Shown: positions 1-13,000, numbered from the stretch's first letter. The stretch is DNA of 64,000 nucleotides from Himantopus leucocephalus (GCA_003993805.1 RSEF01000005.1:43559988-43623987), one strand, 5' to 3'. Made by a program: numbers and translations. The notes: generated from the sequence alone by a model not told the origin.

Positions 1-774
1 ATTTGGTGGATGCCTCTGAATAACAAATCCATTCACAGAAATCTGGTTCAGTCCATGAAGAATAAAAAGGGGCCAAACTTGCATGGATTTTTATTCTCAG
101 TGAATTATTTATCTAGCCATAACCATTATTATTTAATATTTATACTAGTGCTGATGATAAAAGGCTTAGCAAAAGTGAGTTAGAAGCGCTGCCTTCAGCA
201 GAGAGTGTACAACCTATGTTGGTCACAAGAAAGAGCGGGTGATAAGGCAGAGCTGTGCTGTTTTGTGTTTCCACATGTGCATCAGAACCTTGTAGTTTGT
301 ACTAGTAAGGAGCCCTCTGGTTGCATCTAGGTGTGTATTCCGAGAAAAGAGTTGAGCTGTGAAATGGCAATGCAGGTTTTTAACCATTTACCCCTTCCTC
401 AGAAAGACTGGGAAGGCTGGGGTTTAAAATTTAGTTATGCTAAATACACAGCTGAATTTGATGTCTTCAGCAGTGTTTCATTTCTACTTACGCATTGACA
501 ATAGGAATAGATCCAAACCCCTTTGAATCTGAATTTGGTAGCAAGGATTCAGAAGTTGGAGGCTCATCATTACCACAGATGAACCAGTATCACTCAAAAA
601 ACCTGTCACCAAAATCTGCTCCACTGGATTTCCCGTGCTTTCTAGTTTCATCTGTGCCACATATATGTAAAGTGTTATGTTCATAGTGCTTTGGTGCTTC
701 ACCAAAAGGAGCAGAAGTCACAGAGGTAGTTGGAAAACAATGTAGTTGGTAAGGGTTTTACTAAAGAATTTTTT
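1..774. other. Unique non-coding DNA
   Basis: No gene, RNA gene or recognisable repeat is visible. Short open frames overlap on both strands around 484-705, which is the pattern expected by chance, and they have no domain. The stretch ends where the octamer-like 3' tail of an antisense CR1 begins. Confidence 0.6.
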
Positions 775-1213
775 CACGGAATCATGGAGTGGTTTGGGTA
801 GGAAGGGGCCTTAAAGATCACCTAGTTCCAACCCCCCCTGCCCTGGGCAGGGAAACTTCCACTAGACCAGGTTACTCAAAGCCCCATCGAGCCTCGCCTT
901 GAACACTTCCAGGGATGAGGCATCCACAACTTCTTCGGGCAATTTGTTCCAGTGTCTCACCACCCTGACAGTAAAGAATTTCTTCCTAATAGCTAATCTA
1001 AATCTACCCTCTTCCAGTTTAAAACTGTTACCTCTCATCCTATCATTACACACTCTGATAAAGAGTCCCTCCCCAGTCTTTCCTGTAGGCCCCCTTTACA
1101 TACTGGAAGGCCGCTATAAGGTCTCTCCAGAGCCTTCTCTTTTCCAGGCTTAGCAGCTCCAACGCTCTCAGCCTGTCTTCATAGGAGAGGTCCTCCACTC
1201 CTTTGGAGCCCTC
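775..1213 (-). repeat. CR1 LINE, 5'-truncated 3' end (antisense)
   Basis: This is the 3' part of a chicken-repeat-1 (CR1) non-LTR retrotransposon inserted in reverse orientation. Seen: the left edge has a decayed octamer tail, followed by the antisense 3' UTR (the block GGTTTGGGTAGGAAGGGGCC). The minus strand at 1053-862 still reads the C-terminal part of the reverse-transcriptase ORF, with the motifs RKKFFTVRVVRHWN and SLEVFKARLDGAL. Known of the family: CR1 inserts by target-primed reverse transcription, and most avian copies are severely 5'-truncated, as here (about 440 bp of about 4.5 kb). The copy has lost the endonuclease and the catalytic RT motifs, so it is inactive. It differs in sequence from the 6.3-kb and 18.9-kb copies and so belongs to another, probably older, subfamily. 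The right boundary is fuzzy to about 15 bp. Confidence 0.95.
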
Positions 1214-3334
1214 TTTCCTACCTTGTAAACCTCTTTAATAATATGTTCTATTGAATTTGGAAAATTAATGTGTTACTTGTCCCAAATATGATGCCTGTTG
1301 TATGTGGTTAGATTCCATTCTTTGTTGCAACTTTTAAAAGATAAGCTCAAGTGAAAATTAAAGCTCTATGTTTTCACGTGCCTTCACAAAATTTTTTTTA
1401 GTTCAGATTGTACTTCAGGCGTCTGTGTAACTGCAACAATGGTAACATTGTGAGTTGAGAGCTGAAAGGGGCTGAGGTGGGATGTTTTTCCAAAAGAAAA
1501 GCCCATTTTCCAGAAGCTGAGTATGGAGAGAAAACAACTAATCTCTTCGCTGAGAAGACGACTTTGACTTGTGAACTTAGTATACTGCTTTACTAGTTGT
1601 CTCACAGTGCATTTTTAATTTAGAAACTTAATGATTGTAATAGTTGCCATCACTAACAAATTTGCTGAAATAAAAGGTATAACAATGATCAGATCATGTC
1701 ACTGGATGAATGATACTTATGAAGAACTCGAGTACGATTAGCCATATATTCTGGGAGATAAGTGGTTGTGGATAAAACCTAGAGGGGTGCTTGTTTCCAA
1801 ATTCTCTTGTGATTTGGTACTATGATTTGTGTCTAGTCTCAGTAGTCTGAGAATGGGTATTTTCTGTCAACGTCTAGGATTTTTTACTTGTGCTGTGGCC
1901 AAATTCTTCTTTTCATTACTGTGTATGAATTCTAATGAATTTAATGGGAGTGATAGAAGAATAATTGAGAGGGGAAGATTTCCACCCCTGAGAGAGAAAA
2001 AAAAAAAAAGAAGAAATTACTTCACGGAGCAGAGCTTGGCATTAATGCTTAAACAGATGGCTGTGATGATAGGACTGCAGGCACCAGCAAGTCAAGGTAG
2101 AGCGGACAGAGAATATTTGTTTTGTACATGTGCATGATAAGTGGGAGCAGTCACATCGCTTGTTCTTTTTATAATGTGAGTCATGACAAAATTACTTTAG
2201 CTTTCAGGAATTTGAAAGAGAATGAGGGGAAGAAAACACTTGGCATCTGCAATTTAATGCTTTTAACTGGAGAAAGAGAGCTAAGCTAATACTCAAGTGT
2301 TTCACGTGTTGCAGGCAGGCGCTAATATACCCAGAGGGTAGTTAAAGAATCCTTGGAGAAACCTCACAGCCACCTCATTCTCGCCTCATCACGACAGCCT
2401 CCCTTCCCACAGCTTAAAAAAAAAAAAGAAAAAAGACACCCTTAGTTGCCAGTAAGGTGGGAGATGTGTGGATCGCTTTTTCAGTTCTGCTATTCTCAAT
2501 AGCTCTCCTACTGTGCCTTCTTTTCAACTGGACCCTCAGATGTTTAAGTCATTATCTAATAATTTTCTCTATGTAGTGATGCCTAAGGTACAATTTCTTT
2601 CAGGTCAAAAGAAATCCAGGGTGAGTTCCCAACTGTCACTATCCTACCGAAAAAAAAAAAAAAGACCCTTCAATACAGCATAACAACACTGAACATAAGT
2701 CTGGTCCTGTTCTTCCAAAACCCAAAGACTGAGCTGAAGGAGATCCTCTGCTCCATCTTCATAGTCTTAGCATATGAGCAGTGCTGCCCGCTAAAGCAGC
2801 TCTGATTCCTGCCTGTGGGAACACCAATATAGGAGGTACAAGTCAGTCAATTACAAATTCATTGTTTAAAAAAAAAATTTGGGGGGGCGGGGAGAAATGT
2901 AGTTGCTACTTTGCTGAGAGTGTTACGTTACAGAAGTAAGAGATGGAGAAGCCCTGCCATAATCCATTTAGTCGGTTTGCCTAGGCGCAAAGCAGAATTA
3001 TTCCCCAGCAGTATAATCTGCAGGGGGTTTCTGTTATGTATAAAGGTAGCATTTATTACATATTTATTACTGCAGAGCCACTGGGATTTTCATGTTACCA
3101 TTGCAGCTAATGAACTGGCACAGCTCTGCCCTAAGGTCTGACCTAGGCAGCTTCTTGCGCTCTCGTCTGTTTTTTTGCTAGCAAATCATCACTGGCTAAC
3201 TTTGCTGTCCTGAAGGGGTTGCTCCTGGATTCAAAAACACTGAAAGGAAGAGTTATATGGATGAGAAGAGACAAAGGATGAAGGAATTTATATGCTGGAA
3301 AATATAATACAAAGGGTGACTGCTGAGAAATCTT
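1214..3334. other. Unique non-coding DNA with A-runs
   Basis: No gene is recognised. Visible structure is limited to A homopolymers (13 A at 1997-2009, further runs near 2416 and 2650) and a short G-run near 2881. Open frames of about 60-100 codons here have no domain or splice context. Confidence 0.55.
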
Positions 3335-3380
3335 ATTGGCAACCAATTATTCAGTTCATTGGCAACCAATTAGTCAGTGT
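3335..3380. promoter_or_regulatory. Tandemly duplicated CCAAT palindrome
   Basis: A 23-bp unit is repeated twice head to tail, starting at 3335 and 3358. Each unit contains the perfect palindrome ATTGGCAACCAAT, that is, two convergent CCAAT boxes, giving four CCAAT/ATTGG motifs within 36 bp. CCAAT boxes are bound by NF-Y, and GGCAACC resembles half of an RFX X-box. The sequence is directly visible. A regulatory role is inference, because no promoter, CpG island or transcript is evident beside it. Confidence 0.4.
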
Positions 3381-6294
3381 TGTGAATACCTCAAATTCCT
3401 TTAAATCATGGAGTGCGCGTTAGCTTGTGGGATTGAGTCTATGGTACTGAGATTCATAAGCCTTAATTATCAGCGGTTCCTAGACGCATTTGGCTGTGAG
3501 TCATGGCAAACAGGGCAGTTCTGGGTTTATCTTAACACGTTCTGTCTCTGTGCCTGTGTACTGAAAGAGGCTCTCCCTGCCATGCATAATGACCATGTTT
3601 CAACGACACAGTTGATCCAACTTTAGGACATCTCAGATAAAAACAGAAAAAGCTGGGCCGCATCACAGCAATAAATTTATTCTGCTTTCTCAGATTTGTT
3701 CAAAGGATTTTGGTGTGTACCAGTAGAATTTGTGCTGGATCTTGGACTGTCTGACATCTCTGATTATATGCTGGGTCAGGTATACTCAACTCCAGCTGGT
3801 ATGAGAACGGCCTTAAATGCTCTATCATATTCTCTGGCTAATTTAAGAGGTGCATCTGTGGGCCTATGCCTGATCTGTATCAAATTAGTAATGTTAGGCA
3901 GTGTAGAAGTCTGGTATTAATGATTGTGCAATCATGGCCTCCTGTCAGAATGTTCAGGGACAGCCAGCAGGATGTGGTACGAGAGAAGTGATAGGAGTCT
4001 CCTTTCCAGGATAAGGGATTAAGGATTATTAAAGGTGTTCAGCTCTGTTACAGTTTTGTCTGTCTTGCTTTGCCCTGTGTCTCGGCAATCTGTATCAGAA
4101 ACTTTCTTCTCCAGGCCAAGCCACCATCACGAGTGTGCTTCCAGGCATAGGAGTAGGCTACATCCAGCTCATGCAGCCAGGAGTTTGGTTCCTGCAGGTT
4201 TTCAGAGCCTGCTCTGTGGTCTCAGAACACTCTTCTTGCTTTCGTATATCAGAGAGAAAGTGGGATGTGCAAAGGGATGCCTCTGAGGAAACCAGAAATG
4301 GGGAACTTCCTTTGTTGCTGTTGGGGAGCATCAGGTATGTTTGGCACGACAGTGGTTTTGGCTCAGCTCAAGGCTTCCGTGCAACTTGCAAATACCTTTT
4401 TACACCACTGAAATTAGCCATTAACTTAGTAAACCAGGTTGGCATTAGTCTTTAAGAGGCTATTTGGAAAAGGGTAGGTGTGGATCTGGACTCAGCACAG
4501 AATTCATCTTTTTTTATCTAAAGACGTCTTTTGATGTCAGAGTCTCCAGTGATGCTGGGAGATGTGCTGATTAGTCACAGGCTTTTAGTCTGTACTAGTG
4601 GTTCCTGTTGGACTCAGTTCAGAAATGGAGGTAGGTTGTCCTATTATGGAGTAAATCTTAAGGAAAGAAGGAGATCTCACTGCTATCTCCCCCCTCATAC
4701 ATCTGTAAGACACAGTTATATACTGACCTCTGATGGTCCCTTTATCAGGGAATTGGTCTGGAAGTTTGAGAGTCCATTCTCCTAAATTATTTTCCTCTTT
4801 GTTAATAGGAGTTGTTTCATACTCTACATTATAGCTGTAGGTTTTAAAAGCATACGCTAGGCATTGGAATGCAGCTATTTCTGACTTGAAATGTGGCAAA
4901 TTTTTAGATTCACAGGTTTTTTCTCTGTCCACTGAAGTTCCCGTTTTGTTCCCCCTCTCTGGTCTTTCAAGCTTAAGTTCACTTCCACTATTAACCTTTT
5001 TCTTAGCAGCATTCTCTTGTCACTGTGCTGCCTCACATCTAACTGATCTTCTGCTCACCCTTTTTAGGACTCATCTTTTTCTCATGACTTGTACTGTTGC
5101 CTATTGCTACAGTATCTGAGCCAGTTCTCTTTTCAAGAATAGAGGGAACAGCTTTGTAAGCATGCAAAACTAAGAATGACTTTTTCCAGAGCTCACTTTC
5201 CCCCACTGCCAGAGGTTTCATACATGGTTACGTAGGGCAGGGAGAGACGGTAGGAGAAGAGACTCTGGAGGATGAGGGAAGTGGGGGCAGAGGAGAAGAG
5301 ACATCCTCCTTCCTCTTCTAGGAAGCTTTCCCGTAGGACTGGAATGACGTACCTCCGCATAACTGAACAGACCAAAAGCGGAGAAATCTCTACTGAACTC
5401 CTGGGTTTCCTCTGTCTCCTTTTTCACCCTGCAATACACAAAGCTTTGCTTGAGGCAGGTTCTTAATGGTGTTTTCTTGTTTTCTGAAGGAGTAAAAGGA
5501 ATCCTTTGCTTTCTGAGTATCATTCCAGCTATAAAAGAAGAGCTTTTTGAAGCAAGCACGGTCAAGTTTTTCCTCCAGTTCTCAAGAGTTTGTCTTCTCT
5601 TCTGCACTGTGCCCTCAGTCAGTGTGCACCCTAGAGGGAGTAAGTGTATCCTGGAAAGGTAATTCTTAGCCTCACGCGCATATAAAGCTGTTCCCTGAAG
5701 TCCTGAATAGAGTGTTGGCTATGGTCCCAGCTGGAGATGAGAGCATAGTAAATTCAGTCTGTGAAAAGCCAACTTACAGAGGCGGGATAGCATAGGTCGC
5801 TTGCAGTCTTTTCTTCCTTTTGCTGCTGGGATGCAAAGGAAACAGGAACAAGTCATCGGAGGACCAACATCGTGGGATAAACTTGGATCTAGAATTGACC
5901 TCTTCTCCTTTGCTTACTTTCCCTTCTTTCCTCCTCCCATTTTCTTCTATTATTTAATTTTCTAAACAAACGTCCCCCAGTGTGCACTGTGTAAATATTG
6001 TCACTGAATTACTGTCTGTTTGCTTAGCTCATTAGAGAAAGCCATGATAAGCTTTTTAATTACAAAATTAGCTTCGCCAAATCAATTTCTTTCATTTAAT
6101 GAACTGAAGAAAACTGCAGATGGGAGGGGTAACATTCCCTTTTCCCCCGAAGCATAAATTCACTACTTCCAACCCCCAAGTTCCTACATAAAATCAAGGT
6201 AGTCCAGAAATAGATTTTTAAAGTTTTTTACAAATTGTGAGTTTAAGAGTATCTTGATTCTCTCTTTGTTTTCTCTCTTGTGTAGTTTATCATT
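3381..6294. other. Unique non-coding DNA
   Basis: No supported gene. A purine-rich block at about 5236-5302 runs straight into a pyrimidine-rich one, which explains overlapping long open frames at 5218-5607. The segment 6020-6115 is AT-rich, with several TAATTA/ATTTA homeodomain-like cores and little simple-repeat character, so it could be a conserved non-coding element. That cannot be tested from one sequence. Confidence 0.5.
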
Positions 6295-6295
6295 N

Positions 6296-7195
6296 GTACA
6301 CTCCGTACACACGGAAAGGCTGTGGATGTTGTTTACCTGGACTTTAGTAAAGCCTTCAACACTGTTTCCCACAACATCCTCCCGGAGAAACTGGGTGTTC
6401 ATCGGTTGGATGGGTGTACGCTTCACTGGGTAAAAAGATCGCTGGATGGCTGGGCCCGAAGAGTGGTGGTGAATGGAGTTAAATCCAGTTGGTGGCTGGT
6501 CNNNNNNNNNNNNNNNNNNNNNNNNNNNNNNNNNNNNNNNNNNNNNNNNNNNNNNNNNNNNNNNNNNNNNNNNNNNNNNNNNNNNNNNNNNNNNNNNNNN
6601 NCATCCTGGCCTGTATCAGGAATAGTATGGTAAGTAGGACTAGGGAAGTGATTGTCCCTTTGTACTCGGTGAGGCTGCACCTCAAGTACTGTGTTCAGTT
6701 TTGGGCCACTCCCTACAGGAGGGACATTGAGGTTCAGAAGTGTGTCCAGAGAAGGGCAACAAAGCTGGTGAGGGGTCTAGAGAACAAGTCTTAGGAGGAG
6801 CGGCTGAGGGAACTGGGGTTGTTTAGCCTGGAGAAAAGGAGGCTGAAGGGAGACCTTATCACTCTTTACAACTACCTGAAAGGAGGTGGTAGTGAGGTGG
6901 AGGTCACTCTCTTCTCCCAAGTAACAAGTGACAGGACAAGAGGAAATGCCCTCAAGTTGCGCCAGGGGAGGTTTAGGATGGATATTAGGAAAAATTTCTT
7001 CACTGAAAGGGTTGTCAAGCATTGGAACAGCCTGCCCAGAGAAGTGGTTGAGTCACCATGCTTGGAGGTATTTAAAAGACGGGTAGATGTAGTGCTTAGG
7101 GACATGGTTTAGTGGTGGTTTTGCAGTGTTAAGTTGATGGTTAGATTTGATGATCTTAAAGGTCCCTTACAACATAGATGTTTCTGTGATTCTAT
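6296..7195 (+). repeat. CR1 LINE, RT domain to 3' end, interrupted by assembly gap
   Basis: A 5'-truncated CR1 non-LTR retrotransposon in sense orientation. Left of the gap, 6328-6501 encodes the start of the reverse-transcriptase palm, with the motif VYLDFSKAFNTVSHNIL containing the first catalytic aspartate. Right of the gap, 6602-7112 encodes the thumb and C-terminal part ([33 protein letters not shown]), followed by a short 3' UTR ending in GATTCTAT at 7188-7195. The part that should contain the second catalytic motif (F/YADD) falls in the N run at 6502-6601. An in-frame TAG near 6792 breaks the ORF just before [10 protein letters not shown], so the copy is dead. A single N at 6295 marks another contig join exactly at the left edge, so the true 5' truncation point is unknown. 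The 3' 480 bp is about 94% identical by eye to the copy at 18913-19400. Confidence 0.95.
6502..6601. other. Assembly gap, 100 N
   Basis: A run of 100 unknown bases inside the CR1 copy. The exact round number suggests a nominal gap. From the usual spacing of CR1 motifs, the missing piece would encode roughly 120-130 residues, so the real gap is more likely 350-400 bp (inference). Confidence 0.9.
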
Positions 7196-9839
7196 CTTCA
7201 CCTTAGATCAGCAGCTACAAACCTGAACGTGCTTGAAAGCAAAACCATTCATGTAGCTTTCATACCATGCTTCTCGGTGAAATGTTGCTTCTCTGAAAGG
7301 ACAGCACCAGTAGAAGCAAGCTTCTTCAGCAATTCCAGACGAAACTGGTTGGATGGAAAGAGATTGTTAGTGGCTTCACAGGCAGTTCATGTCAAGTAAA
7401 TTGTAGTTCAGAAAGGAAGGCAGACAGGCAAATCAGTTGAATCGCTCCATGGCCTGATGGATATGTTTGCACACCCTAGTTTTGCTGTAAGACCTTGAAT
7501 TGAATACAGTAAAATGTCAAAGACAGGATAGTCTGAGTGATCCTAGGGCATCCGCATGTAGACTAAGGCAGACGTAGGTGTACTGAATATTATCTTTCTC
7601 AGTTGTGGACTCTATGCCAGTGCATACGGTTATCACTTTTGTCAGTGGGGTGGCAGAATGAGTGGAGCGTCTGCATTTTCATGACTAATTCACAGCCTAA
7701 CAACTCAGATGAAGCCATCGGAGAAGATGGGTTTGTGCTAAGATGCTGGTTAGGACTGTGACCTGGAGCAAGTAAGGCAGGGATAAACTTCCAGTTTTGT
7801 TAATTTAATTTTGAGGGTGGTCCTCTCCAGTGAAGTGGTGGGATAGACAGGTGTGTATAGTACTTTCTTAAACTGCTTGAGTTAAATTTGCCAAAGCTTA
7901 TCTGTCAGAACTGTCTACTTGTTTTTTAGAACTGGAACTGGCAGTAAGAGAAAAGGTTCTCTGCATATTTCCTACTGTTCTTGTTTTGGTATATTGTAAG
8001 AGTGATGTTTCAGAAACTTTGGGCCAGAGTTGGATAGAAGGTGGGTGGTGTTATCCCCAGGTTCTGCTTTGAGCCTAAAACCAATTAGATATTCCTGCTA
8101 ATGTGATCAGAAGTGAAGTAATTCACAAAGCTAACACTTAACTTGTCACCTGTACACTTCAGTGTCAGTGTTCTGCAGAACTGTGTGGGGACAACCCACA
8201 CCTCTCATAGCCTGCTCGTTCTTACCTATCTCTCTGTGGGCTCTGTCAGCTCTGCCACTGGGACAGATTTTCTTAACAGTTCTGGTGACTTTAACCTTAT
8301 TAACTCATCCCTTCTCAGTTTACTACCTGTAGACAGTTAGGAAATAGTACAGTGGCATTGAAAAGAACCAAAGTCTGAACAATATTTTTAAATCCTTCAA
8401 AAAAATACTTTGAGCTCAGAGCAAAACTACAGCCAATCCTTTTTCATCCAAATCAACACTCCAATTTCTTGCCACTTTGGTTATTGTTTAGATGAGAGAG
8501 CATAGGGGCAGCCACAGGTATTAAAGGGAGGGGCTAGGGCTAAAGCCAATTGTTCAAAGCTTCTGGAAGGGTTTCCCTGACATGTAGAGGAACTCCTTTC
8601 ACCAGGCCACTGAGATCATGCATGGACATAGGGAAGTGGCTGTTTGTTACCGTGCATCAGCTCTGTTCCCTATGGCTGGGAAAGCTTTGGCAGGAATATC
8701 AGAAAAGATGAGCCTGTTCTCTCCTGATCAGCATTGCATTGAGCTTATTCTTAAACATAATGAACCAAGTTGTGGAGCATTTGTCTGCTGCTTTCATAAT
8801 ATAAAGTTGGTATGTATTTAGTATATTTCTCATGAAATTCGTTTGTCATAATGCTAATTTCTGGCTGGCAAAAATGACACAACATGGAAATACTGCTGTA
8901 GAAGAGGTGGACATGGCTATGACTGTTCTGAACTTCTTATTCCTAATTGCTAGGATAGCTCTTTGAAACTATAAATAGGAGAACAGCAATCAAAGCAGCT
9001 TCTTGAAGACTGAAGGGCAACAGTTAGCCATTTCTGCCTTCCACCCTCAGACTGTGCTAAGCATAGCTCTTCTGCTGCTCACTATAGAACCAGAGTGTGT
9101 TTGCCAAGCAAATCCATGTGCTGCAGATGAACAGGTGTCCCTTATGTCAGATTACAAAACATCCTAGAGCTGCAAGGCCCATGGCCTCCTGGGGAGCAAT
9201 AATGAAAGAAAATCTAATCTCCTGTATTTAAGCAGTAATAAGAATCCTCAGTGAAGCAGAACCCTTTTCTGTGCCTTTCTCCTGCTACCTGCTGTTTCGC
9301 ATAATGATTATACCTACTGAGATGATGCATCCAGCACTTCTTTCTACAGTAGTCTGGCTACTCTATGGTGAAGGCAGGGTGGATCCTTTCTTTCAGCCCT
9401 TGTTTTGCTATGCTCTCCAGTAGTCTAGTGATCATAAAGGGGAACAGGAGTTTGAGGGTATTTGGCCTCTGGAACTCAGTTGAAGGCACCTTGATTTAAA
9501 GTGCTGTGGAGTCTTTAATAGCAAATAATACTTGCGAGAAACATGTGAAGGTCAATGAACACCCATTTCTATGTATTATTACTTTGTATATACAGGATCC
9601 AAATGTATATTTGGTGTTTCACACATACCCAGAAGCAGACAAGTTAATGGGACACAACTGGGCCCATGCTTGTAGATCAACATAAAAAGTTCGTCCTGCA
9701 CTTAGTATAGGACTTGCTGAAATGATACTTCCAGAGTGACTGAGCCTTTCTGGTTGTATGTATCTTTTCCTGGAGAACCATGCATTCTGGAAAGAAGGCT
9801 TGGTGAGATTTTCTAGGAATCATTTCAATGCGGGTGAAC
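7196..9839. other. Unique non-coding DNA
   Basis: No gene, RNA gene or clear repeat was recognised between two CR1 insertions. The open frames at 8143-8340 and 8618-8821 have no domain and no clean splice boundaries. Confidence 0.55.
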
Positions 9840-10035
9840 TCTGAGGGTGGTGAGACACTGGAACAAATTGCCCAGAGAAATTATGGATGCCCCATCCCTG
9901 GAAGTGTTCAAGGTGAGGCTGGATGGGGCTTTGTGCAACCTGATCTACTGGGAGGTGTTCCTGCCCGTGGCAGGGGGGCTGGAACTAAATGATCTTCGAG
10001 GTCCGTTCCAACACTAACCATTCCATGATTCAATT
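9840..10035 (+). repeat. CR1 LINE 3' fragment (sense)
   Basis: About 190 bp of the extreme 3' end of a CR1 element. It starts in the segment coding for the VVRHWN region (GGTGGTGAGACACTGGAACA) and runs through the 3' UTR (CTGGAACTAAATGATCTTCG, then AGGTCCGTTCCAACACTAACC) to a decayed tail, TTCCATGATTCAATT. It is extremely 5'-truncated, carries no functional domain, and is more diverged than the 18.9-kb copy. Confidence 0.9.
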
Positions 10036-13000
10036 AAGAGCTGGTTAAATGGTGTAACACCAAAAGGGTGAATAGCTAGTCAGAGCCTGCTCAACCTTAG
10101 CAGTAACCCCTGTCTTGTTCCTTTCAAGTCAAGGTAGGGATGAGCTATTAGGTACTGAAGAAGCCACTTCCTGTTGCTTAAAAAGAGAAAATTTACAAGT
10201 AACGTGGCCGTTTCATTGTGAAAAATCCCCCAGGGTTTTTGAGTTGTGTGCCTTTGCAACGGACCAAAGGAGACGTTGCATGGCCCTTGAGTTCACATGA
10301 GTTGCTCCCAGAACGGAGCAGGGAGAGGGCATGCACTCGCCCTCCTCTCTCACGCTCCCACTTGCCTGCCTGCGCCTGCTTATGCAACCCTCAGCTTTCC
10401 CTCCTATTATCCTGCCTGCTGATCCGTGCCTGATGGCGGTGTCAGGCCTCCAACGCCACGAGCTCTCTGATTGCTGCACTCCGTGCTCTTTAACGTGACA
10501 ATTAAAAATGATTTACAAATGGTCGTTTAGGTTCCAAATAGAGAGCAGCAAGAGGCTGTGATGCTCGCTGCGGAGTCAGAGACACCCAGCCATCTCGGCA
10601 GCTGCCGCCTTTGCGTTCACTGCTCATTTGTCCCCCAGGGTTTTACGAAGGACGTCTGTTCTTGAAGGGGTGCTTTGTGAGAGCTCTCTGTAGGGCCAGA
10701 GGAGTCAGTGGAGCAGACGCAGCCTCCTGGAGATAGTGGCCTGTTTCCAGTAAGGAGACATTTGGTAGGTTTATGGGGCTGTTATGTGGATATCTCTGTA
10801 ACATGGAAGAAGACCATGCAGGAGGGCAAGTGTTGGCATGGGGACTGATTATTAACCATCAGTCAGGGAAGACCAAGTAGCGTTTACTGTTTGTTACTGT
10901 CCATCTTAGCCTCATGGAGCAAGTTGAGCCTGAGATTGATCCATGAGCATTTTGGAGGGTATTCACACAACCTAATTTTGAGTAACTAAACTGTAAGGCA
11001 GGAATCAGGAGATTGGCAGGAGTGTGGAGAGAAGTGAGATCCCTCAGAGAGTTTTGGAGCACCGATGTCAGGCACTCATCCTGAATCACCTTCTGAAGAA
11101 AGCTGCTAGGTCCTGCAAACACAATATGAATTCCTGCTCCTCCTCTCTTTGTTATGCCAAGGAGCCTTGTCTGCCTAGTGAGTCTGTATTTGGGCTTGGG
11201 GGAGGTATGGCTGATTTGTCATTCCCAGGCCTGATGATCTGACACTTTTATCAAATACTTCTGGTTTGTTAGGGTCAACTATGTTTCCAGTCTGTGACAG
11301 AAGATCCTAAAGAAGTCCTGTGCATGTCTACCCTGAACCCAATCCCTAGCTCTGCAGCAACTGAGCTGTATTATGATACAGGTATGCTCTGACAGGAAGG
11401 ATTAATGACAGGAAGGATTTTTCCAATCATTAGTATTTTTCAGCGAAGGAGGAGCAGCTGCTATGATATTTTGCCCACCAACAGTGGTCAAGTCAATCCA
11501 TGGAAGTGAAGGTGAATACAAAGTACTAATGCTACTTCCCTTCCTATTCCTTTCTCCTCTTGCACATTTTAGTTCAAGTTGGGTCAAAAACTTAAGTCAT
11601 TTCTTGATTTAGCTCAATAGGAAAGAGCCCATCTTGAATTTTGCATCCTCTTTACAGTAAACTCTCCTTTCTTACAATTCACTGGCAGACGCTGACCAGT
11701 ATCATCTTCCTCTATGTGCTGCTCTGCCCATTGCCATGACTGTTCGTTTACTGCTGGGAATGTGATGGGATTGACACAATGTTGTGGGAGTGTGGGCAAC
11801 CCTTTGTCCCAAAGGGATAGCACTGTGTGGTAAGTGAGAGGAAGACACCCAATCAGGGTTGTTGATGTCAGTGTAATGCTAAAGGATCTTCCAATCAGTC
11901 TGATAACCAGCATAGGACACAGTCATGCTGTTTCTCAGAGGCAGATACGTGATAACCCAAAGTAAATTGCTGCTACCACGCAGTTCAGCAGAATCTGTTC
12001 GGCGTTTTCTCAGCTGATTGTGGTACCTTCTGCTGTCAATGACAGATTAGCTCTTTTACAGAAAGGTTTTACTCCTTTTGAATACAGAGATGGAGGTCTT
12101 AAGTGTTCTTAGTTCTACTCAGATGGATCATCAGCGGTCATTACTTCAAGGCTTGTTCACATAGAGGATTTGTAAGCTACAGGAAGTTTAGTTCAGCTCC
12201 ATACTGCTCCCTGCTGCTCTGGAAAAAAATGGAAGGAGTGCAAAATGACATTCAAAAGAGAAATAAGGAAAATAGCATATAAATGTGAACAAGATCTGCA
12301 TGCCACCCTGGCAGGAAGCAGGTGTTCTCATCTAGCGGCCACGTGCTGGCCTTCTCAGGAAATCCTCATTTTGCACAGTGAAAGCAAGAAAGAAAATGGA
12401 GTGGAAAGAGAGATTTAGGCTGTACTAAAACAGTAAGCATAGATGAGTTAGAATTTTTCAGCTGTGTAGGTGTGGTGTCAAATGCTGTCCATAATGGAGT
12501 AAAAGAATCTAGTGATCCCAGACTCCTCTGCTATAGATTCCAGCCCCAGAGGGGACTTGTTCAAGTCTTGAAAGACTAGAAGAACACAAGGTTCAGCACA
12601 GCTCCATTGATGGAGTTGATTGAGGTACCTTGGGGAATAATTGCTGTGGGTAGAGGAAGGAAGGGTATGAGTCCTGAAGAGGGTGGCAATATTATTGTAG
12701 CACCTGGGCCTCAACTATCTGGGAAGCTGCAGGTCAGCACAGAAGTTTTTCAGGAAAATAAATTGTATTGCCTGTCCACAGTTTGTGTAGTTCTGCTTGA
12801 TGCTTTCCGTCATTCTCTGCTATAAGCTCTGGAAATATTTTCCTTATTTAAGGTAAAATGATGGATAAAAGAAACGACAACGCTATTTCAAATGGGAGAA
12901 AATAATTGTCATCTTTAATTTCCCTTATTTTTGTTCCTCACCACCACCAACTAGAGATGGAGTATTTTGTTTTCATGACATACAATATCATGTGCAACCT

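Noticed and set aside
5218..5607. 129-codon minus-strand frame
   Set aside because: Lies over a purine/pyrimidine block that suppresses stop codons. No domain, and overlapping frames are equally open on the other strand.
6322..7112. Reverse-transcriptase-like protein as a host gene
   Set aside because: It is a decayed, gap-containing CR1 copy with an in-frame stop.
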